Of a stretch of 64,000 bases of DNA, positions 17,222 to 26,541 are shown one piece after another (the stretch's first letter is position 1; the number at the start of each line of letters is the position of its first letter). The notes below the pieces were generated by a model. It saw only the letters and a program-made list of their open reading frames with translations, did no database searches and was not told the DNA's origin. The stretch covers positions 62,001-126,000 of the forward strand of contig NZ_VCQU01000002.1 of the NCBI RefSeq assembly GCF_012932915.1, read 5' to 3'. This DNA is from Antrihabitans stalactiti. Lineage in GTDB: Bacteria; Actinomycetota; Actinomycetes; Mycobacteriales; Mycobacteriaceae. The position numbers and the translations under genes were made by a program.

Positions 17222-18418
17222 TCAGCCCTTGACGCAGAGCACCTGACGAAGCGTCGCGACCACGTCGACCAAGTCGGACTGCGCAGCGATCACCGCGTCG
17301 ATGTCCTTGTAGGCAGCCGGGATCTCGTCGATGACGCCTGCGTCCTTGCGGGACTCGACGCCCTCGGTCTGGGCAACGAGATCGGCGACCGTGAACTGCC
17401 GCTTCGCCGCGTTTCGACTCATCCGACGGCCCGCACCGTGGCTTGCCGACTGGAACGACGCCGGATTGCCCTTGCCTCGCACCACATAGGACCGCGTACC
17501 CATCGAGCCGGGAATCAGGGCGAGTTCACCGTCACCCGCACGGACCGCACCCTTGCGAGTCACGAGCATCGGCTCGCCGTCGATGATCTCCTCGGAAACG
17601 TAGTTGTGGTGGCACGAGATCGGCACGTCGAACTTGACCTGCGGAAACTGCTCCCGCACTGCCTTGCAGATGAGACCGAGCATCACCGCGCGGTTGCGCG
17701 CCGCGTACTCCTGAGCCCACTCCAGATCGCGCCGGTACGCAGCCATTTCCGCTGTGCCGGAAACGAATACGGCGAGGTCACGGTCCGGCAGGCCCACGTT
17801 GTGCGGCAGGCCACGAGCGATGTGCATGTGCCGCTCGGCGAGTTCCTTGCCGATATTGCGGCTACCGGAATGCAGCAGAATCCAGACCTTCTGGCTCTCA
17901 TCGAGGCACACTTCGATGAAGTGGTTGCCGCCGCCGAGCGACCCGATCTGGTTGTGCGCCTTACCTTCCAGCTTCTGGACATCGCTGTGCAGCGACGTGA
18001 ACGAGCCCCAGAAGCGATCCCAGCCGGACCGTAGGCGGGGGGCGTCGAACGCCAGCTTCCGCACGTCGACCGCGGACTTATGTGCCGAGAACCCCACGGG
18101 CACAGCGGCTTCGATCTTCGACCGAAGCCCGGACAGATCGTCCGGCAGGTCCGCGGCGGTGAGGTTGGTCTTCACGCTCTCCATACCGCAGCCGATATCG
18201 ACGCCGACCGCGGCGGGAGCGACGGCGTCGCGCATCGCAATGACCGAGCCCACGGTCGCACCCTTGCCGAGGTGTACGTCGGGCATCACGCGGACGCCAT
18301 GCACCCACTGCAGGTCAGCGATGTTGCGCAGCTGCTGCAAGGCTGCCTGCTCGATTTCGTGCTCGGGCGCCCACATGAGCGTCTTGGCACGCGTACCGCG
18401 CAGTTCGACGGGAAACAT
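17222..18418 (-). CDS. rtcB: RNA-splicing ligase RtcB
   Basis: 398 residues. RtcB joins RNA 2',3'-cyclic phosphate or 3'-phosphate ends to 5'-OH ends using GTP and Mn, for RNA repair. Recognisable motifs are DVHLGKGATVGS, GVDIGCGM (metal cysteine), GGGNHFIE, LHSGSRNIG, HHNYVSEE and the guanylylation histidine motif SASHGAGRRMSR. No archease or rtcA/rtcR gene is adjacent. A palindromic repeat follows its stop. It is in the accessory block and its RNA targets cannot be told from the sequence. Confidence 0.94.
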   Translation of the reverse strand: MFPVELRGTRAKTLMWAPEHEIEQAALQQLRNIADLQWVHGVRVMPDVHLGKGATVGSVIAMRDAVAPAAVGVDIGCGMESVKTNLTAADLPDDLSGLRSKIEAAVPVGFSAHKSAVDVRKLAFDAPRLRSGWDRFWGSFTSLHSDVQKLEGKAHNQIGSLGGGNHFIEVCLDESQKVWILLHSGSRNIGKELAERHMHIARGLPHNVGLPDRDLAVFVSGTAEMAAYRRDLEWAQEYAARNRAVMLGLICKAVREQFPQVKFDVPISCHHNYVSEEIIDGEPMLVTRKGAVRAGDGELALIPGSMGTRSYVVRGKGNPASFQSASHGAGRRMSRNAAKRQFTVADLVAQTEGVESRKDAGVIDEIPAAYKDIDAVIAAQSDLVDVVATLRQVLCVKG

Positions 18419-18510
18419 GGTCCGGGTCCTTCCTAGGTAAGTGACCCGTCAACGGTAGGGCGCGAATTGGCTTGGCGCACCTGATTATCTGCCGAGTTCA
18501 GACCCTCCCC

Positions 18511-18554
18511 TCGTGAGTCTTTTCGGAGTCTCTGGACTCCGAAAAGACTCACGA
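18511..18554. repeat. Family B palindromic repeat, copy 1
   Basis: Perfect 20-bp arms (TCGTGAGTCTTTTCGGAGTC and its complement) around TCTG. It begins 1 bp beyond the rbsK stop codon and lies upstream of rtcB. It could act as the rbsK terminator; there is no clean T-run outside the stem. Confidence 0.9.
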
Positions 18555-18555
18555 C

Positions 18556-19446
18556 CTAGTGGGTGCTGAGCGTCAGCGCGGCTTCGATCTGCTCGTCGGA
18601 CGGCAGCGACGGGCTCGCCCCGCGGACCGTGGTGGCGAGGGCACCGGCGGCGCACGCCCAACGCAACGCTTGTTCCGGCCCTTGATTCCACGCCACTGCA
18701 AGCGCGCCGGCGAATGCGTCACCAGCGCCTGTTGTGTCGATTGCCTCGACGGGCATCGCGGGCTCTTTGTGCTCGACACCTTGCGGACCGCGATAGGTCG
18801 CGCCGCTGGATCCGCGGGTGATGACGACGTGTGGAACCCCGGCCAGTCCGTCGTCGCCGATCTGGTCGGCCTCGATCTCGTTGAGGACCAGCACATCGAC
18901 GCATTCCAGCAGCTCAGTCGGAATCGGCTGCATCGGAGAGGGATTGAGCATGACGATCGTGCCTTTGGCGCGCGCATGCTTGGCAGCGGCGGTCACCGTC
19001 TCGATCGGTATCTCGAACTGACAGAGCAAGGTCGACGCATTCTCGATTGCGGCCAACTCTTCGGCGGACAGGTCCGTGACGGTGGCGTTGGCGCCGCCGA
19101 CGACGATGATGCTGTTCTCGCCCGACTGGTCGACGGTGATGAATGCGACGCCGCTGGGGCCTTCGACTTCGCGCAGTAGCTCGGTGCCGACGTCGTTGAG
19201 GACAAGCGTCTCTCGCAGCTCGAGTGCGAAGGTGTCGTCGCCGACCGCGCCGAGGAATTCGACCTCGCCGCCGGACTTCGCCGCCGCAATCGCCTGGTTC
19301 GACCCCTTACCGCCAGGGGATTGCGCAAACGAGCCGCCGAAAATTGTCTCGCCTGGAACGGGGAGCCGTTCGGTGGTCGCGACCAGGTCCATGTTGACGC
19401 TGCCGAGGACCGTGATCCGCGGAGCCGCCGATTCAACAGTGGTCAT
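18556..19446 (-). CDS. rbsK: Ribokinase (PfkB family)
   Basis: 296 residues. It phosphorylates D-ribose (or a related sugar) with [23 protein letters not shown] at the N-terminus, the [13 protein letters not shown] motif and the C-terminal [13 protein letters not shown] anion-hole/catalytic-base motif (Asp in GAGD) give a confident PfkB/ribokinase call. No ribose transporter or isomerase is adjacent, so the source of substrate is open. It is divergent from proA with 83 bp between the starts. Confidence 0.9.
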   Translation of the reverse strand: MTTVESAAPRITVLGSVNMDLVATTERLPVPGETIFGGSFAQSPGGKGSNQAIAAAKSGGEVEFLGAVGDDTFALELRETLVLNDVGTELLREVEGPSGVAFITVDQSGENSIIVVGGANATVTDLSAEELAAIENASTLLCQFEIPIETVTAAAKHARAKGTIVMLNPSPMQPIPTELLECVDVLVLNEIEADQIGDDGLAGVPHVVITRGSSGATYRGPQGVEHKEPAMPVEAIDTTGAGDAFAGALAVAWNQGPEQALRWACAAGALATTVRGASPSLPSDEQIEAALTLSTH

Positions 19447-19517
19447 ACTTACTCAGGCTAGACCGTTGTCGAATGTTTCCTGCGGAGGCGCGAAGCGGCA
19501 GATCTGAGGGCGGTAGC

Positions 19518-19523
19518 TACGCT
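19518..19523 (+). promoter_or_regulatory. -10-like element TACGCT for a probably leaderless proA
   Basis: The hexamer ends 6 nt before the chosen proA ATG and no Shine-Dalgarno is seen. This supports the ATG at 19530 over the longer frame. Confidence 0.45.
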
Positions 19524-19529
19524 GTATGT

Positions 19530-20813
19530 ATGACCGCTGTGACCGATTCTGTGCAGGTGAACGCGACCACGGACGACCCCCGTGAGGTCGTGCACGAGGC
19601 CGCCCGACGTGCCCGAGTCGCCTCCCGCACGCTGGCCCTTCTCACGACTGCCGAGAAGAACGCAGCCCTACACGCTGCGGCGGATGCCGTTCTCTCCGCC
19701 GTCGACACCGTGCTCGACGCGAACGCCGCCGACATCGACACCGCACGCGAGGGCGGAACGGGTGAGTCCCTGCTGGACCGCCTGCGCCTGACTGCCGCGC
19801 GAGTAGATGGCATCGCCTCCGGATTACGGCAGGTCGCGGGCCTTCCGGACCCGGTCGGGGACGTGATTCGTGGTTCGACGCTGCCGAACGGCCTCGAGAT
19901 CCGCCAGGTCAGGGTGCCGCTCGGCGTGGTCGGGATGGTGTACGAGGCGCGGCCGAACGTCACGGTCGATGCGTTCGGACTTGCCCTCAAATCGGGCAAC
20001 GCGGCGCTGTTGCGCGGTTCGTCGTCGGCGGCGAAGTCGAACGAAGCGCTGGTTGCCGTGCTTCGCGAATCGCTGACCGCGAGTGGTTTGCCTGCCGATG
20101 CGGTCCAACTGCTGCCCAGTGCGGACCGGTCCACTGTCACCCACCTCATTCAGGCACGCGGCCTCGTCGACGTCGTAATTCCGCGCGGCGGCGCAGGGCT
20201 GATCAGCGCAGTCGTGCGCGATGCCACGGTGCCGACCATCGAGACCGGCACCGGCAACTGCCACGTCTACGTTCACGAAAAGGCCGATCTGGACATGGCC
20301 GAAAAGATCATCATCAACTCGAAGACCCGCCGGACCAGCGTGTGCAACGCCGCCGAGACCGTGCTGATCGACGACGCGATCGCGGAGACTGCGGTCCCCA
20401 AGCTGATCGCGGCGCTCGAAAAACACAATGTCAGCATCCACGGCGACCTGCCCGGCCTCATTCCGGCGAACGAGGACGACTGGTCGAACGAATACCTCTC
20501 CCTCGACGTTGCCCTCAAGGTGGTAGCGAACATCGACGAAGCCGTCGCGCACATCGACCGCTACGGCACCGGGCACACCGACGCCATCGTGACCGCGGAT
20601 CTCGCCGCCGCGCGGGAGTTCACCGCCCGCGTCGATTCGGCTGCCGTCATGGTCAACGCATCGACTGCCTTCACCGACGGTGAGCAGTTCGGCTTCGGCG
20701 CCGAGATCGGTATCTCGACCCAGAAACTGCACGCCCGCGGACCCATGGGCCTACCTGAGCTCACCTCGACAAAATGGATCGTGTGGGGCGACGGCCAGGT
20801 TCGGCCGGTCTGA
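19530..20813 (+). CDS. proA: Gamma-glutamyl phosphate reductase
   Basis: 427 residues. It reduces glutamyl-5-phosphate, made by ProB, to glutamate semialdehyde with NADPH. Aldehyde-dehydrogenase-like fold: [51 protein letters not shown] and the catalytic Cys region [14 protein letters not shown]; the C-terminal [20 protein letters not shown] is the ProA signature. The frame extends 19 codons upstream to 19473, but the ATG at 19530 gives the usual start and has a -10-like hexamer 6 nt before it. Its stop overlaps the MoxR start by 1 bp. Confidence 0.96.
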   Translation: MTAVTDSVQVNATTDDPREVVHEAARRARVASRTLALLTTAEKNAALHAAADAVLSAVDTVLDANAADIDTAREGGTGESLLDRLRLTAARVDGIASGLRQVAGLPDPVGDVIRGSTLPNGLEIRQVRVPLGVVGMVYEARPNVTVDAFGLALKSGNAALLRGSSSAAKSNEALVAVLRESLTASGLPADAVQLLPSADRSTVTHLIQARGLVDVVIPRGGAGLISAVVRDATVPTIETGTGNCHVYVHEKADLDMAEKIIINSKTRRTSVCNAAETVLIDDAIAETAVPKLIAALEKHNVSIHGDLPGLIPANEDDWSNEYLSLDVALKVVANIDEAVAHIDRYGTGHTDAIVTADLAAAREFTARVDSAAVMVNASTAFTDGEQFGFGAEIGISTQKLHARGPMGLPELTSTKWIVWGDGQVRPV

Positions 20814-21679
20814 TGGAACAGTCTGCGATCTTCACCTCTGTCGACGACGTCATCGCCAGGCTCGCCGAGACCGGTTATCTGGCGGACAAGGGAACAGCCA
20901 CGGCGGTGTTCCTTGCCGATCGCCTCGGTAAGCCCTTGCTCATCGAGGGTCCCGCGGGCGTCGGCAAGACCGAGCTCGCGCGCGCCGTGGCGCAGTGCGG
21001 CAGCGCCGAACTGGTCCGCCTGCAGTGCTACGAAGGCGTCGACGAATCGCGCGCGCTCTACGAGTGGAATCACGCGAAGCAAATCCTGCGGATCCAGGCC
21101 AGCTCCGAAAACCATTGGGAAGAAACGAAACAGGACGTCTTCTCGGAGGAATTCCTGCTGTCGCGGCCGCTGCTGACCGCGATTCGGCGCACGGAGCCGA
21201 CGGTCCTGCTCATCGACGAGACCGACAAGGCGGACGTCGAAATCGAAGGCCTGTTGCTCGAGGTGTTGAGCGACTTTGCGGTCACGGTTCCCGAGCTCGG
21301 CACGATCGTCGCCACGCGGAAGCCGTTCGTGGTGCTCACCTCCAATGCGACCCGCGAGCTGTCCGAAGCACTCAAACGCCGCTGCTTGTACCTCCACCTG
21401 GACTTCCCTGACGAAGACCTCGAGCGCCGCATTCTCGCGAGCCGGGTGCCCGAGCTGCCTGCGGCGATCGCCGAGCAGATGGTCCGCACGATCCACGTGC
21501 TGCGTGGCATGCAACTGAAGAAGCTGCCGTCTGTCGCCGAGACGATCGACTGGGGGCGCACGCTGTTGGCGCTCGGCATGAACAAGCTCGACGACGACGC
21601 CATTCGGACGACGCTCGGTGTGGTTCTCAAGCATCGGGCCGATCACGTGAAAGCGTCTGCGGAGTTGAGGTTGAATTGA
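20813..21679 (+). CDS. MoxR-type AAA+ ATPase
   Basis: 288 residues. Walker A GPAGVGKTEL and Walker B LLIDETDKAD, a sensor-1 region VLTSNATRELSEALKRRC and the MoxR-type C-terminal helices are present. MoxR ATPases work as chaperones with VWA-domain partners to mature metal or redox enzymes or to remodel complexes. The partner VWA gene follows with a TTGA overlap. The ATG at 20813 shares a base with the proA stop; a longer frame to 20774 would overlap proA. The client of this pair is unknown. Confidence 0.88.
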   Translation: MEQSAIFTSVDDVIARLAETGYLADKGTATAVFLADRLGKPLLIEGPAGVGKTELARAVAQCGSAELVRLQCYEGVDESRALYEWNHAKQILRIQASSENHWEETKQDVFSEEFLLSRPLLTAIRRTEPTVLLIDETDKADVEIEGLLLEVLSDFAVTVPELGTIVATRKPFVVLTSNATRELSEALKRRCLYLHLDFPDEDLERRILASRVPELPAAIAEQMVRTIHVLRGMQLKKLPSVAETIDWGRTLLALGMNKLDDDAIRTTLGVVLKHRADHVKASAELRLN

Positions 21680-23073
21680 CCGAATCGCTTGCGCCGCATG
21701 GACTTCCGGGGCATCTAGTCGGCTTCGTCGAAGCGCTGCGCAAGCGTGGGATTCCTGTCGGACCGTCCGAGACCGTGGACGCGGGTCAGGTCATGTCTGT
21801 GCTGGACCTGCTCGACCGCGACGTGTTGCGTGAAGGTCTTGCCTGCGCGTTGCTCCGCAGACCCACCCATCGGGCGACCTTCGACGGACTGTTCGACCTC
21901 TGGTTTCCGGTGGCGATCGGGATGCGGCAGACCGACGAGGACGACCTCGAACTGCCACGTAAACCCGACGGTGAGGTCGATCTGGTCGCCCTTCGGAACA
22001 TGCTCGCCGAGATGTTGATCGACGACTCTGCGCAGGCAGACGCGATGGTGGCGCAGCTCGTCGAGCAGCTGGGGCAGTACCAGTCCGCCAACGGACCGTC
22101 GTTTTCCGCGTATCAAACCCTCCGCGATCTAAAGCCGGAGACCTTGGTCGCCAAAATCATGGCCGGGCTGCTGAACGGCGCGGTGGGCGACGAGAACTTC
22201 GAGTCCGAGGTCGCCCGTCGGACCGCGAAAGAGCGCATCGCGAACTTTCGCAAACAGGTCGAGGCGGAGACGCGCAGGCGCTCCGCCGAACGGATCGGGC
22301 GCGATCGCGTTGCCAACTACGGCGTGCCGAAGCAGGCCGAGGACGTCGATTTTCTGCGTGCTTCCGACGCCGAGCTGACGCAGCTTCGTCGCAGCGTGAA
22401 CGCGCTCGCCCGGTTGCTCGCAGCCCGACTCGCCGCCCGTCGCAGGCACGCGAAGCGAGGCGAGATCGACCTGCGCAAGACGCTGCGAAAGTCGATGTCG
22501 ACCGGGGGAGTGCCGATCGACCTAGTGGCGCGTAAGCCGCGACCGGGCCGCCCTGAGCTGGTGATCCTCTGCGATGTGTCCGGGTCCGTCGCCGGGTTCA
22601 GTCACTTCACGTTGTTGCTGGTCCACGCGCTGCGGGAGCAGTTCTCACGGGTGCGGATCTTCGCGTTCGTCGACTCGGCCGACGAGGTCACCGACTTCTT
22701 CGAGCCCGACACCGACCTCGGCAAATCGCTGGTGCGGATCGTCAACGAGGCCGACGTCATTCGCTACGACGGCCATTCCGATTACGGCAATGCGTTCGGC
22801 GTGTTCGCCCAGCAGTTCGCGGACGCCGTCACGAGCCGGACCTCGATCCTGATTCTCGGCGACGGCCGAAACAACTATCGCGACCCGAATCTCGACGCTT
22901 TACGTGGCTTGGTCGACGTCGCAAAGCATGCCCATTGGCTCAATCCGGAGCCGCGCAACAACTGGGGCGACGGCGATTCGGCCGCCGACAAGTACAGCGA
23001 AGTGATCGAAATGCACGAATGCCGGTCGGCCGCCCAGCTGACCAGCGTTGTTGCTGGATTACTCCCAATCTAA
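21676..23073 (+). CDS. VWA domain protein, CoxE-like, partner of the MoxR ATPase
   Basis: 465 residues, starting at a TTG that overlaps the MoxR stop. The N-terminal half is helical and charged, including a long Arg/Glu-rich helix (about 175-265). The C-terminal half is a von Willebrand A domain with the MIDAS motif DVSGS (from about residue 300) and a later LGDGRNNYRD strand. No signal peptide or membrane segment is seen, so it is cytoplasmic. MoxR/CoxE pairs of this kind are common between proA and nadD in Mycobacteriales as I recall; the client protein is unknown. Confidence 0.85.
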   Translation: MTESLAPHGLPGHLVGFVEALRKRGIPVGPSETVDAGQVMSVLDLLDRDVLREGLACALLRRPTHRATFDGLFDLWFPVAIGMRQTDEDDLELPRKPDGEVDLVALRNMLAEMLIDDSAQADAMVAQLVEQLGQYQSANGPSFSAYQTLRDLKPETLVAKIMAGLLNGAVGDENFESEVARRTAKERIANFRKQVEAETRRRSAERIGRDRVANYGVPKQAEDVDFLRASDAELTQLRRSVNALARLLAARLAARRRHAKRGEIDLRKTLRKSMSTGGVPIDLVARKPRPGRPELVILCDVSGSVAGFSHFTLLLVHALREQFSRVRIFAFVDSADEVTDFFEPDTDLGKSLVRIVNEADVIRYDGHSDYGNAFGVFAQQFADAVTSRTSILILGDGRNNYRDPNLDALRGLVDVAKHAHWLNPEPRNNWGDGDSAADKYSEVIEMHECRSAAQLTSVVAGLLPI

Positions 23074-23083
23074 GGGCGCCCCG

Positions 23084-23089
23084 TAAGCT
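23084..23089 (+). promoter_or_regulatory. -10-like element TAAGCT before nadD
   Basis: The hexamer ends 8 nt before the nadD GTG and there is no Shine-Dalgarno, which fits leaderless or near-leaderless initiation. Confidence 0.4.
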
Positions 23090-23097
23090 CGTCACTC

Positions 23098-23778
23098 GTG
23101 CGCAAAGACCGGATCCGACGACTTGGTGTGATGGGTGGAACGTTCGACCCCATTCACCATGGTCACTTGGTCGCGGCGAGCGAGGTCGCGAACCGGTTCG
23201 ATCTCGACGAGGTCATCTTCGTGCCGACCGGAAGGCCCTGGCAGAAGGAAGACAAGAAGGTCTCACCTGCCGAGGACCGCTACCTGATGACCGTCATCGC
23301 AACGGCATCGAATCCCAGGTTTTCGGTCAGCCGGGTCGACGTCGATCGGGAGAAAGTCACCTACACCGTCGACACGTTGCGCGACATTCGGGCGCAACAT
23401 CCCCAGGCCGAGCTGTACTTCATCACCGGCGCCGACGCGCTGGCCAGTATTCTGTCTTGGCAGAGCTGGGAAGAGTTGTTCGACCTCGCGCACTTCGTCG
23501 GCGTATCGCGGCCGGGCTACGAGTTGCGGATCGACCATCTCGCCGAGCATCTCGGGAACTACCCGCGTGAAGCGGTGACGCTCATCGAGATTCCTGCGCT
23601 GGCTATTTCGTCGACAGATTGCCGCCGCCGCGCCGCGGAGAATCGCCCGGTCTGGTACCTGGTCCCCGACGGGGTCGTCCAATACATCTCGAAGCGGCAT
23701 CTGTACGGCTCAGCGGGCGAATCGAAGTCCAAGAGCCGGGAACCGATGTCGTCGCCAACTATGGAAGGTTCAACTTGA
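23098..23778 (+). CDS. nadD: Nicotinate-nucleotide adenylyltransferase
   Basis: 226 residues. It forms deamido-NAD from nicotinate mononucleotide and ATP. The nucleotidyltransferase motif [12 protein letters not shown] (13-24; the two metal/phosphate histidines are in HxGH) and the C-terminal ISSTDCRRR (ISxTxxR) are present. The C-terminal tail beyond residue about 200 is longer and polar. The GTG start follows a -10-like hexamer. It overlaps rsfS by 4 bp (TTGA), the common nadD-rsfS pair. Confidence 0.95.
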   Translation: MRKDRIRRLGVMGGTFDPIHHGHLVAASEVANRFDLDEVIFVPTGRPWQKEDKKVSPAEDRYLMTVIATASNPRFSVSRVDVDREKVTYTVDTLRDIRAQHPQAELYFITGADALASILSWQSWEELFDLAHFVGVSRPGYELRIDHLAEHLGNYPREAVTLIEIPALAISSTDCRRRAAENRPVWYLVPDGVVQYISKRHLYGSAGESKSKSREPMSSPTMEGST

Positions 23779-24176
23779 GCGCCACAGCCGAGGCCATCGA
23801 TATCGCACGTCAGGCTGCGCTCGCTGCCGACGAGAAGCTCGCATCGAACGTCGTCGTTCTGGACGTGTCCGAGCAGCTCGTCATCACCGACTGCTTCGTC
23901 ATCGCGTCCGCACCGAACGAGCGTCAGGTCAACGCGATCGTCGACAACATCGAAGAGAAGTTGCGCGAAGCAGGTCACAAGCCGGTTCGTCGCGAGGGCA
24001 CTCGCGAGGGTCGGTGGACGCTGCTCGACTACATCGACGTCGTCGTCCACGTGCAACACAACGACGAGCGCAATTTCTACGCGCTCGAACGGTTGTGGAA
24101 GGACTGCCCGATCGTCGACGTTCCCGGGTTGATCGGCGGCGACCGTGTTGAGAGCGCCGAGAGTAGCGATGGCTAG
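23775..24176 (+). CDS. rsfS: Ribosome silencing factor RsfS
   Basis: 133 residues. RsfS binds L14 and blocks subunit joining when nutrients are short. The DUF143 pattern is clear: [31 protein letters not shown] and [20 protein letters not shown]. It starts at a TTG overlapping the nadD stop; the frame is open further upstream but that would overlap nadD by more than 150 bp. The 3' end overlaps gpgP by 8 bp. Confidence 0.94.
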   Translation: MSATAEAIDIARQAALAADEKLASNVVVLDVSEQLVITDCFVIASAPNERQVNAIVDNIEEKLREAGHKPVRREGTREGRWTLLDYIDVVVHVQHNDERNFYALERLWKDCPIVDVPGLIGGDRVESAESSDG

Positions 24177-24819
24177 CCCCACGGTCCGCAAGCTCATTCT
24201 GTTGCGGCATGGGCAAACCGAGTGGAACGCCGGCGAACGCATGCAAGGCCAGATCGACACCGACTTGACCGAGCTGGGGCGAACTCAGGCGAAGGAAGCG
24301 GCGCGCGAGTTGGCCGCCTTGCAACCGATCGCCATCGTGTCGTCCGATCTTCGTCGCGCCTACGACACCGCGGCCGAATTGGCCGATTCCGCAAGTCTGA
24401 CCGTCGCCGTCGACCCGCGCCTGCGAGAGACTCATCTCGGTGATTGGCAGGGGCTGGACCACAACGAGGTCGACGAGCAGTACCCCGGCGCGCGTCTTGC
24501 GTGGCGCGCCGACGCAACGATGGCGCCTCCAGGCGGCGAGACTCGGCTCGATGTAGCGCGACGGTCCCGTCCGGTGGTCGACGAGCTTCTGGGGACGGCG
24601 CAGTGGCAGGCGCGCCCGGTCGTTCTCGTCGCGCATGGCGGTTTGATTGCGGCATTGACGGCGTCGCTGCTCGACCTGCCGGTTGCCCGTTGGCCCATCC
24701 TCGGCGGGCTCGGCAACACGAGCTGGGTGCAGTTGGCCGCGCACGGTGAAGGTCTCGACGTTGCATGGCGGCTCGACGTCTGGAATGCGTCGGCGAAGGT
24801 GGCGTCGGATGTCCTTTAG
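24169..24819 (+). CDS. gpgP: Glucosyl-3-phosphoglycerate phosphatase (histidine phosphatase family)
   Basis: 216 residues. It contains the phosphohistidine motif [10 protein letters not shown] (H14), [10 protein letters not shown], the ETHLGDWQG segment and [12 protein letters not shown] near the C-terminus. The family includes phosphoglycerate mutases, but the position between rsfS and octT matches the mycobacterial gpgP, whose product dephosphorylates glucosyl-3-phosphoglycerate in methylglucose lipopolysaccharide synthesis. The specific role is inferred from this order. It overlaps rsfS by 8 bp and octT by 11 bp. Confidence 0.82.
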   Translation: MASPTVRKLILLRHGQTEWNAGERMQGQIDTDLTELGRTQAKEAARELAALQPIAIVSSDLRRAYDTAAELADSASLTVAVDPRLRETHLGDWQGLDHNEVDEQYPGARLAWRADATMAPPGGETRLDVARRSRPVVDELLGTAQWQARPVVLVAHGGLIAALTASLLDLPVARWPILGGLGNTSWVQLAAHGEGLDVAWRLDVWNASAKVASDVL

Positions 24820-25558
24820 GGTCGAGCGAAGCGAGGGGAAATGTGACAGGCCGGTGTTGCTCGTCATTGCCGACTCGCTCGCCTATTACGGACCGAAGGG
24901 CGGCTTGCCGTCCGACCATCCGGAGATCTGGCCCAACTTGGTGGCGGCCGAGCTCGGCTGGGACCTGGTGCTCGTCGCGCGTATCGGCTGGACCTGTCGC
25001 GACGCGTATTGGGCGTTGATTCAGGACCCGACGGTCTGGGCGTCCGTGCCGAAAGCTGGTGCGGTGATTTTCGCGACCGGCGGCATGGATTCCCTCCCGT
25101 CGCCGCTGCCGACCGCTCTGCGCGAACAGATCCGCTACATCCGACCGCCGCTCGTGCGGCGGTACGTGCGTTCCGGGTATCAGTGGCTGCAACCGCGGCT
25201 GTCGAAGCTCGGCAGGCCGGTTGCTCTGCCGCCACGGCTCACTGTGGAATACCTCGAAAAGTCAAGGGCCGCTTTGGCGTACCTGCGTCCCGAACTGCCG
25301 TTCATCGCGTCCCTGCCTGCGGTCCACGATTGTGAGGCATACGGCCGCGTCCATGCTGGGCGTGAGCCGGCAGTTCGCGCGACGACGAAATGGGGCGCGG
25401 AGCATGACGTGCCGATCGTCGACTTGAGCGTCGTCGCGGACAACATCTTTTCCAGCGAGGCGAATCCTGATGGGATTCATTGGGGTTGGGAGGCTCACCG
25501 CAGGGTCGCGGCGGCCATGATCGGGGCACTGAGGCCAGTGCTCGCGGAGGTTCGGTAG
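24809..25558 (+). CDS. octT: Diglucosylglycerate octanoyltransferase (SGNH fold)
   Basis: 249 residues. An SGNH-hydrolase-like protein: nucleophile Ser in [10 protein letters not shown] (S23), a glycine/Asn-type block (FATGGMDSL) and the terminal [14 protein letters not shown] with the catalytic His. In mycobacteria this gene next to gpgP encodes OctT, which adds octanoate to diglucosylglycerate, an early step of methylglucose lipopolysaccharide synthesis. The ATG overlaps the end of gpgP by 11 bp. The first 12 residues are outside the conserved fold. The name rests on family and neighbours. Confidence 0.8.
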   Translation: MSFRVERSEGKCDRPVLLVIADSLAYYGPKGGLPSDHPEIWPNLVAAELGWDLVLVARIGWTCRDAYWALIQDPTVWASVPKAGAVIFATGGMDSLPSPLPTALREQIRYIRPPLVRRYVRSGYQWLQPRLSKLGRPVALPPRLTVEYLEKSRAALAYLRPELPFIASLPAVHDCEAYGRVHAGREPAVRATTKWGAEHDVPIVDLSVVADNIFSSEANPDGIHWGWEAHRRVAAAMIGALRPVLAEVR

Positions 25559-25562
25559 CACT

Positions 25563-26423
25563 GTGAGCGTCGTTGTAGTAACCGATTCCGCAGCGAGCTT
25601 GAATCCTGCTCTCGTGGAGCGTTATTCGGTCATCGTCGTCCCGCTGCACGTCCTGGTGGGTGATCGTCAGCTGCGCGAAGGCGTCGACGAGATGCCGGAA
25701 TCTTTGTACAGCGCAACCGTCACGACGTCGGGTGCGTCGCCTGGCGAACTGCGCGAATACTATTCGCGCGCCTATGACGCAAGTGACGGCGATGGTGTTG
25801 TAGCCGTGCATATCTCGCGCAAATTGTCCGGCACGTGGCAAGCCGCGCGAAAGGCGATCGAGGACTTCGACGGCAAAGTCCGAATCGTTGATTCGCTCAG
25901 TGCGGGAATGGGTGTCGGATTTCCCGCCCTTGCGGCTGCTCGACTCGCGGCGACGGGCGCCGGTATCGACGACGTCTACGAATCGGCGGTCTCGGTGAGC
26001 AAGCGTGGCCGAAGCTTCGCCGTCGTCGACCGACTCGACCACCTGCGCCGCGGCGGCCGGATCAGCACGGCCGCAGCGCTACTCGGGACCGCGCTCGCGA
26101 TGAAGCCCGTCCTGCACGTTGTCGACGGAAAGCTGATCCTTAAGGAAAAGACGCGGACTATGTCGAAGGCGGTCGCGAAACTTGTCGACGCCGCGGTGAA
26201 GGAAGCCGGGTCCGAACCCACCGCTGTTGCGGTACAGCATGTCGGCGCGGCAGGCCGGGCCGACGAGGTCGCCGCGCAGTTGCGTGACCGCATTCCCGGA
26301 CTCACCGAATTGATCGTTACGGAGTTCAGCGCAACGCTGGGCGTCCACCTCGGCCCGGGGGCGGTCGGAGTAGTTGTCATTCCGGGTAGTTCCCCGCTGG
26401 TCGAATCCGGCGATCCCGCGTAA
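25563..26423 (+). CDS. DegV family fatty-acid-binding protein
   Basis: 286 residues, GTG start 4 bp after octT. DegV/FakB-like fold: VVTDSAASLNPALV (fatty-acid carboxylate-binding TDSxxS/D type), TTSGASPGELREYY, VHISRKLSGTW and the C-terminal HLGPGAVGVVV. Such proteins bind fatty acids; in Firmicutes they deliver them to the kinase FakA. No fakA is nearby. Its place after octT may link it to acyl supply, which is inference. Confidence 0.88.
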   Translation: MSVVVVTDSAASLNPALVERYSVIVVPLHVLVGDRQLREGVDEMPESLYSATVTTSGASPGELREYYSRAYDASDGDGVVAVHISRKLSGTWQAARKAIEDFDGKVRIVDSLSAGMGVGFPALAAARLAATGAGIDDVYESAVSVSKRGRSFAVVDRLDHLRRGGRISTAAALLGTALAMKPVLHVVDGKLILKEKTRTMSKAVAKLVDAAVKEAGSEPTAVAVQHVGAAGRADEVAAQLRDRIPGLTELIVTEFSATLGVHLGPGAVGVVVIPGSSPLVESGDPA

Positions 26424-26450
26424 CAGACTGACTGCCAACCTATTTCGGCG

Positions 26451-26478
26451 TTATCCACAGGCACCCTAGTTATCCACA
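26451..26478 (+). other. Pair of DnaA-box-like nonamers upstream of comEA
   Basis: TTATCCACA occurs twice on the + strand (26451-26459 and 26470-26478), 19 bp apart start to start. Each copy is a perfect match to the classical DnaA-box consensus. The surrounding 118 bp between degV and comEA are otherwise unremarkable, with no AT-rich unwinding region, so this is not an obvious origin. Confidence 0.55.
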
Positions 26479-26528
26479 GATTTTCTGAAAGCCCAGGTCG
26501 CGAACGGCTGCACGTCCGGCCGAGTCGA

Positions 26529-26534
26529 TACGGT
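26529..26534 (+). promoter_or_regulatory. -10-like element TACGGT before comEA
   Basis: It ends 7 nt before the comEA ATG without a Shine-Dalgarno, which fits a leaderless transcript starting at the ATG. Confidence 0.4.
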
Positions 26535-26541
26535 CCCGGAC

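Noticed and set aside
26451-26478. A chromosomal replication origin
   Set aside because: Only two DnaA boxes, no AT-rich unwinding region, and neither dnaA nor dnaN is near. The genes here belong to the folC-lepA part of the chromosome.
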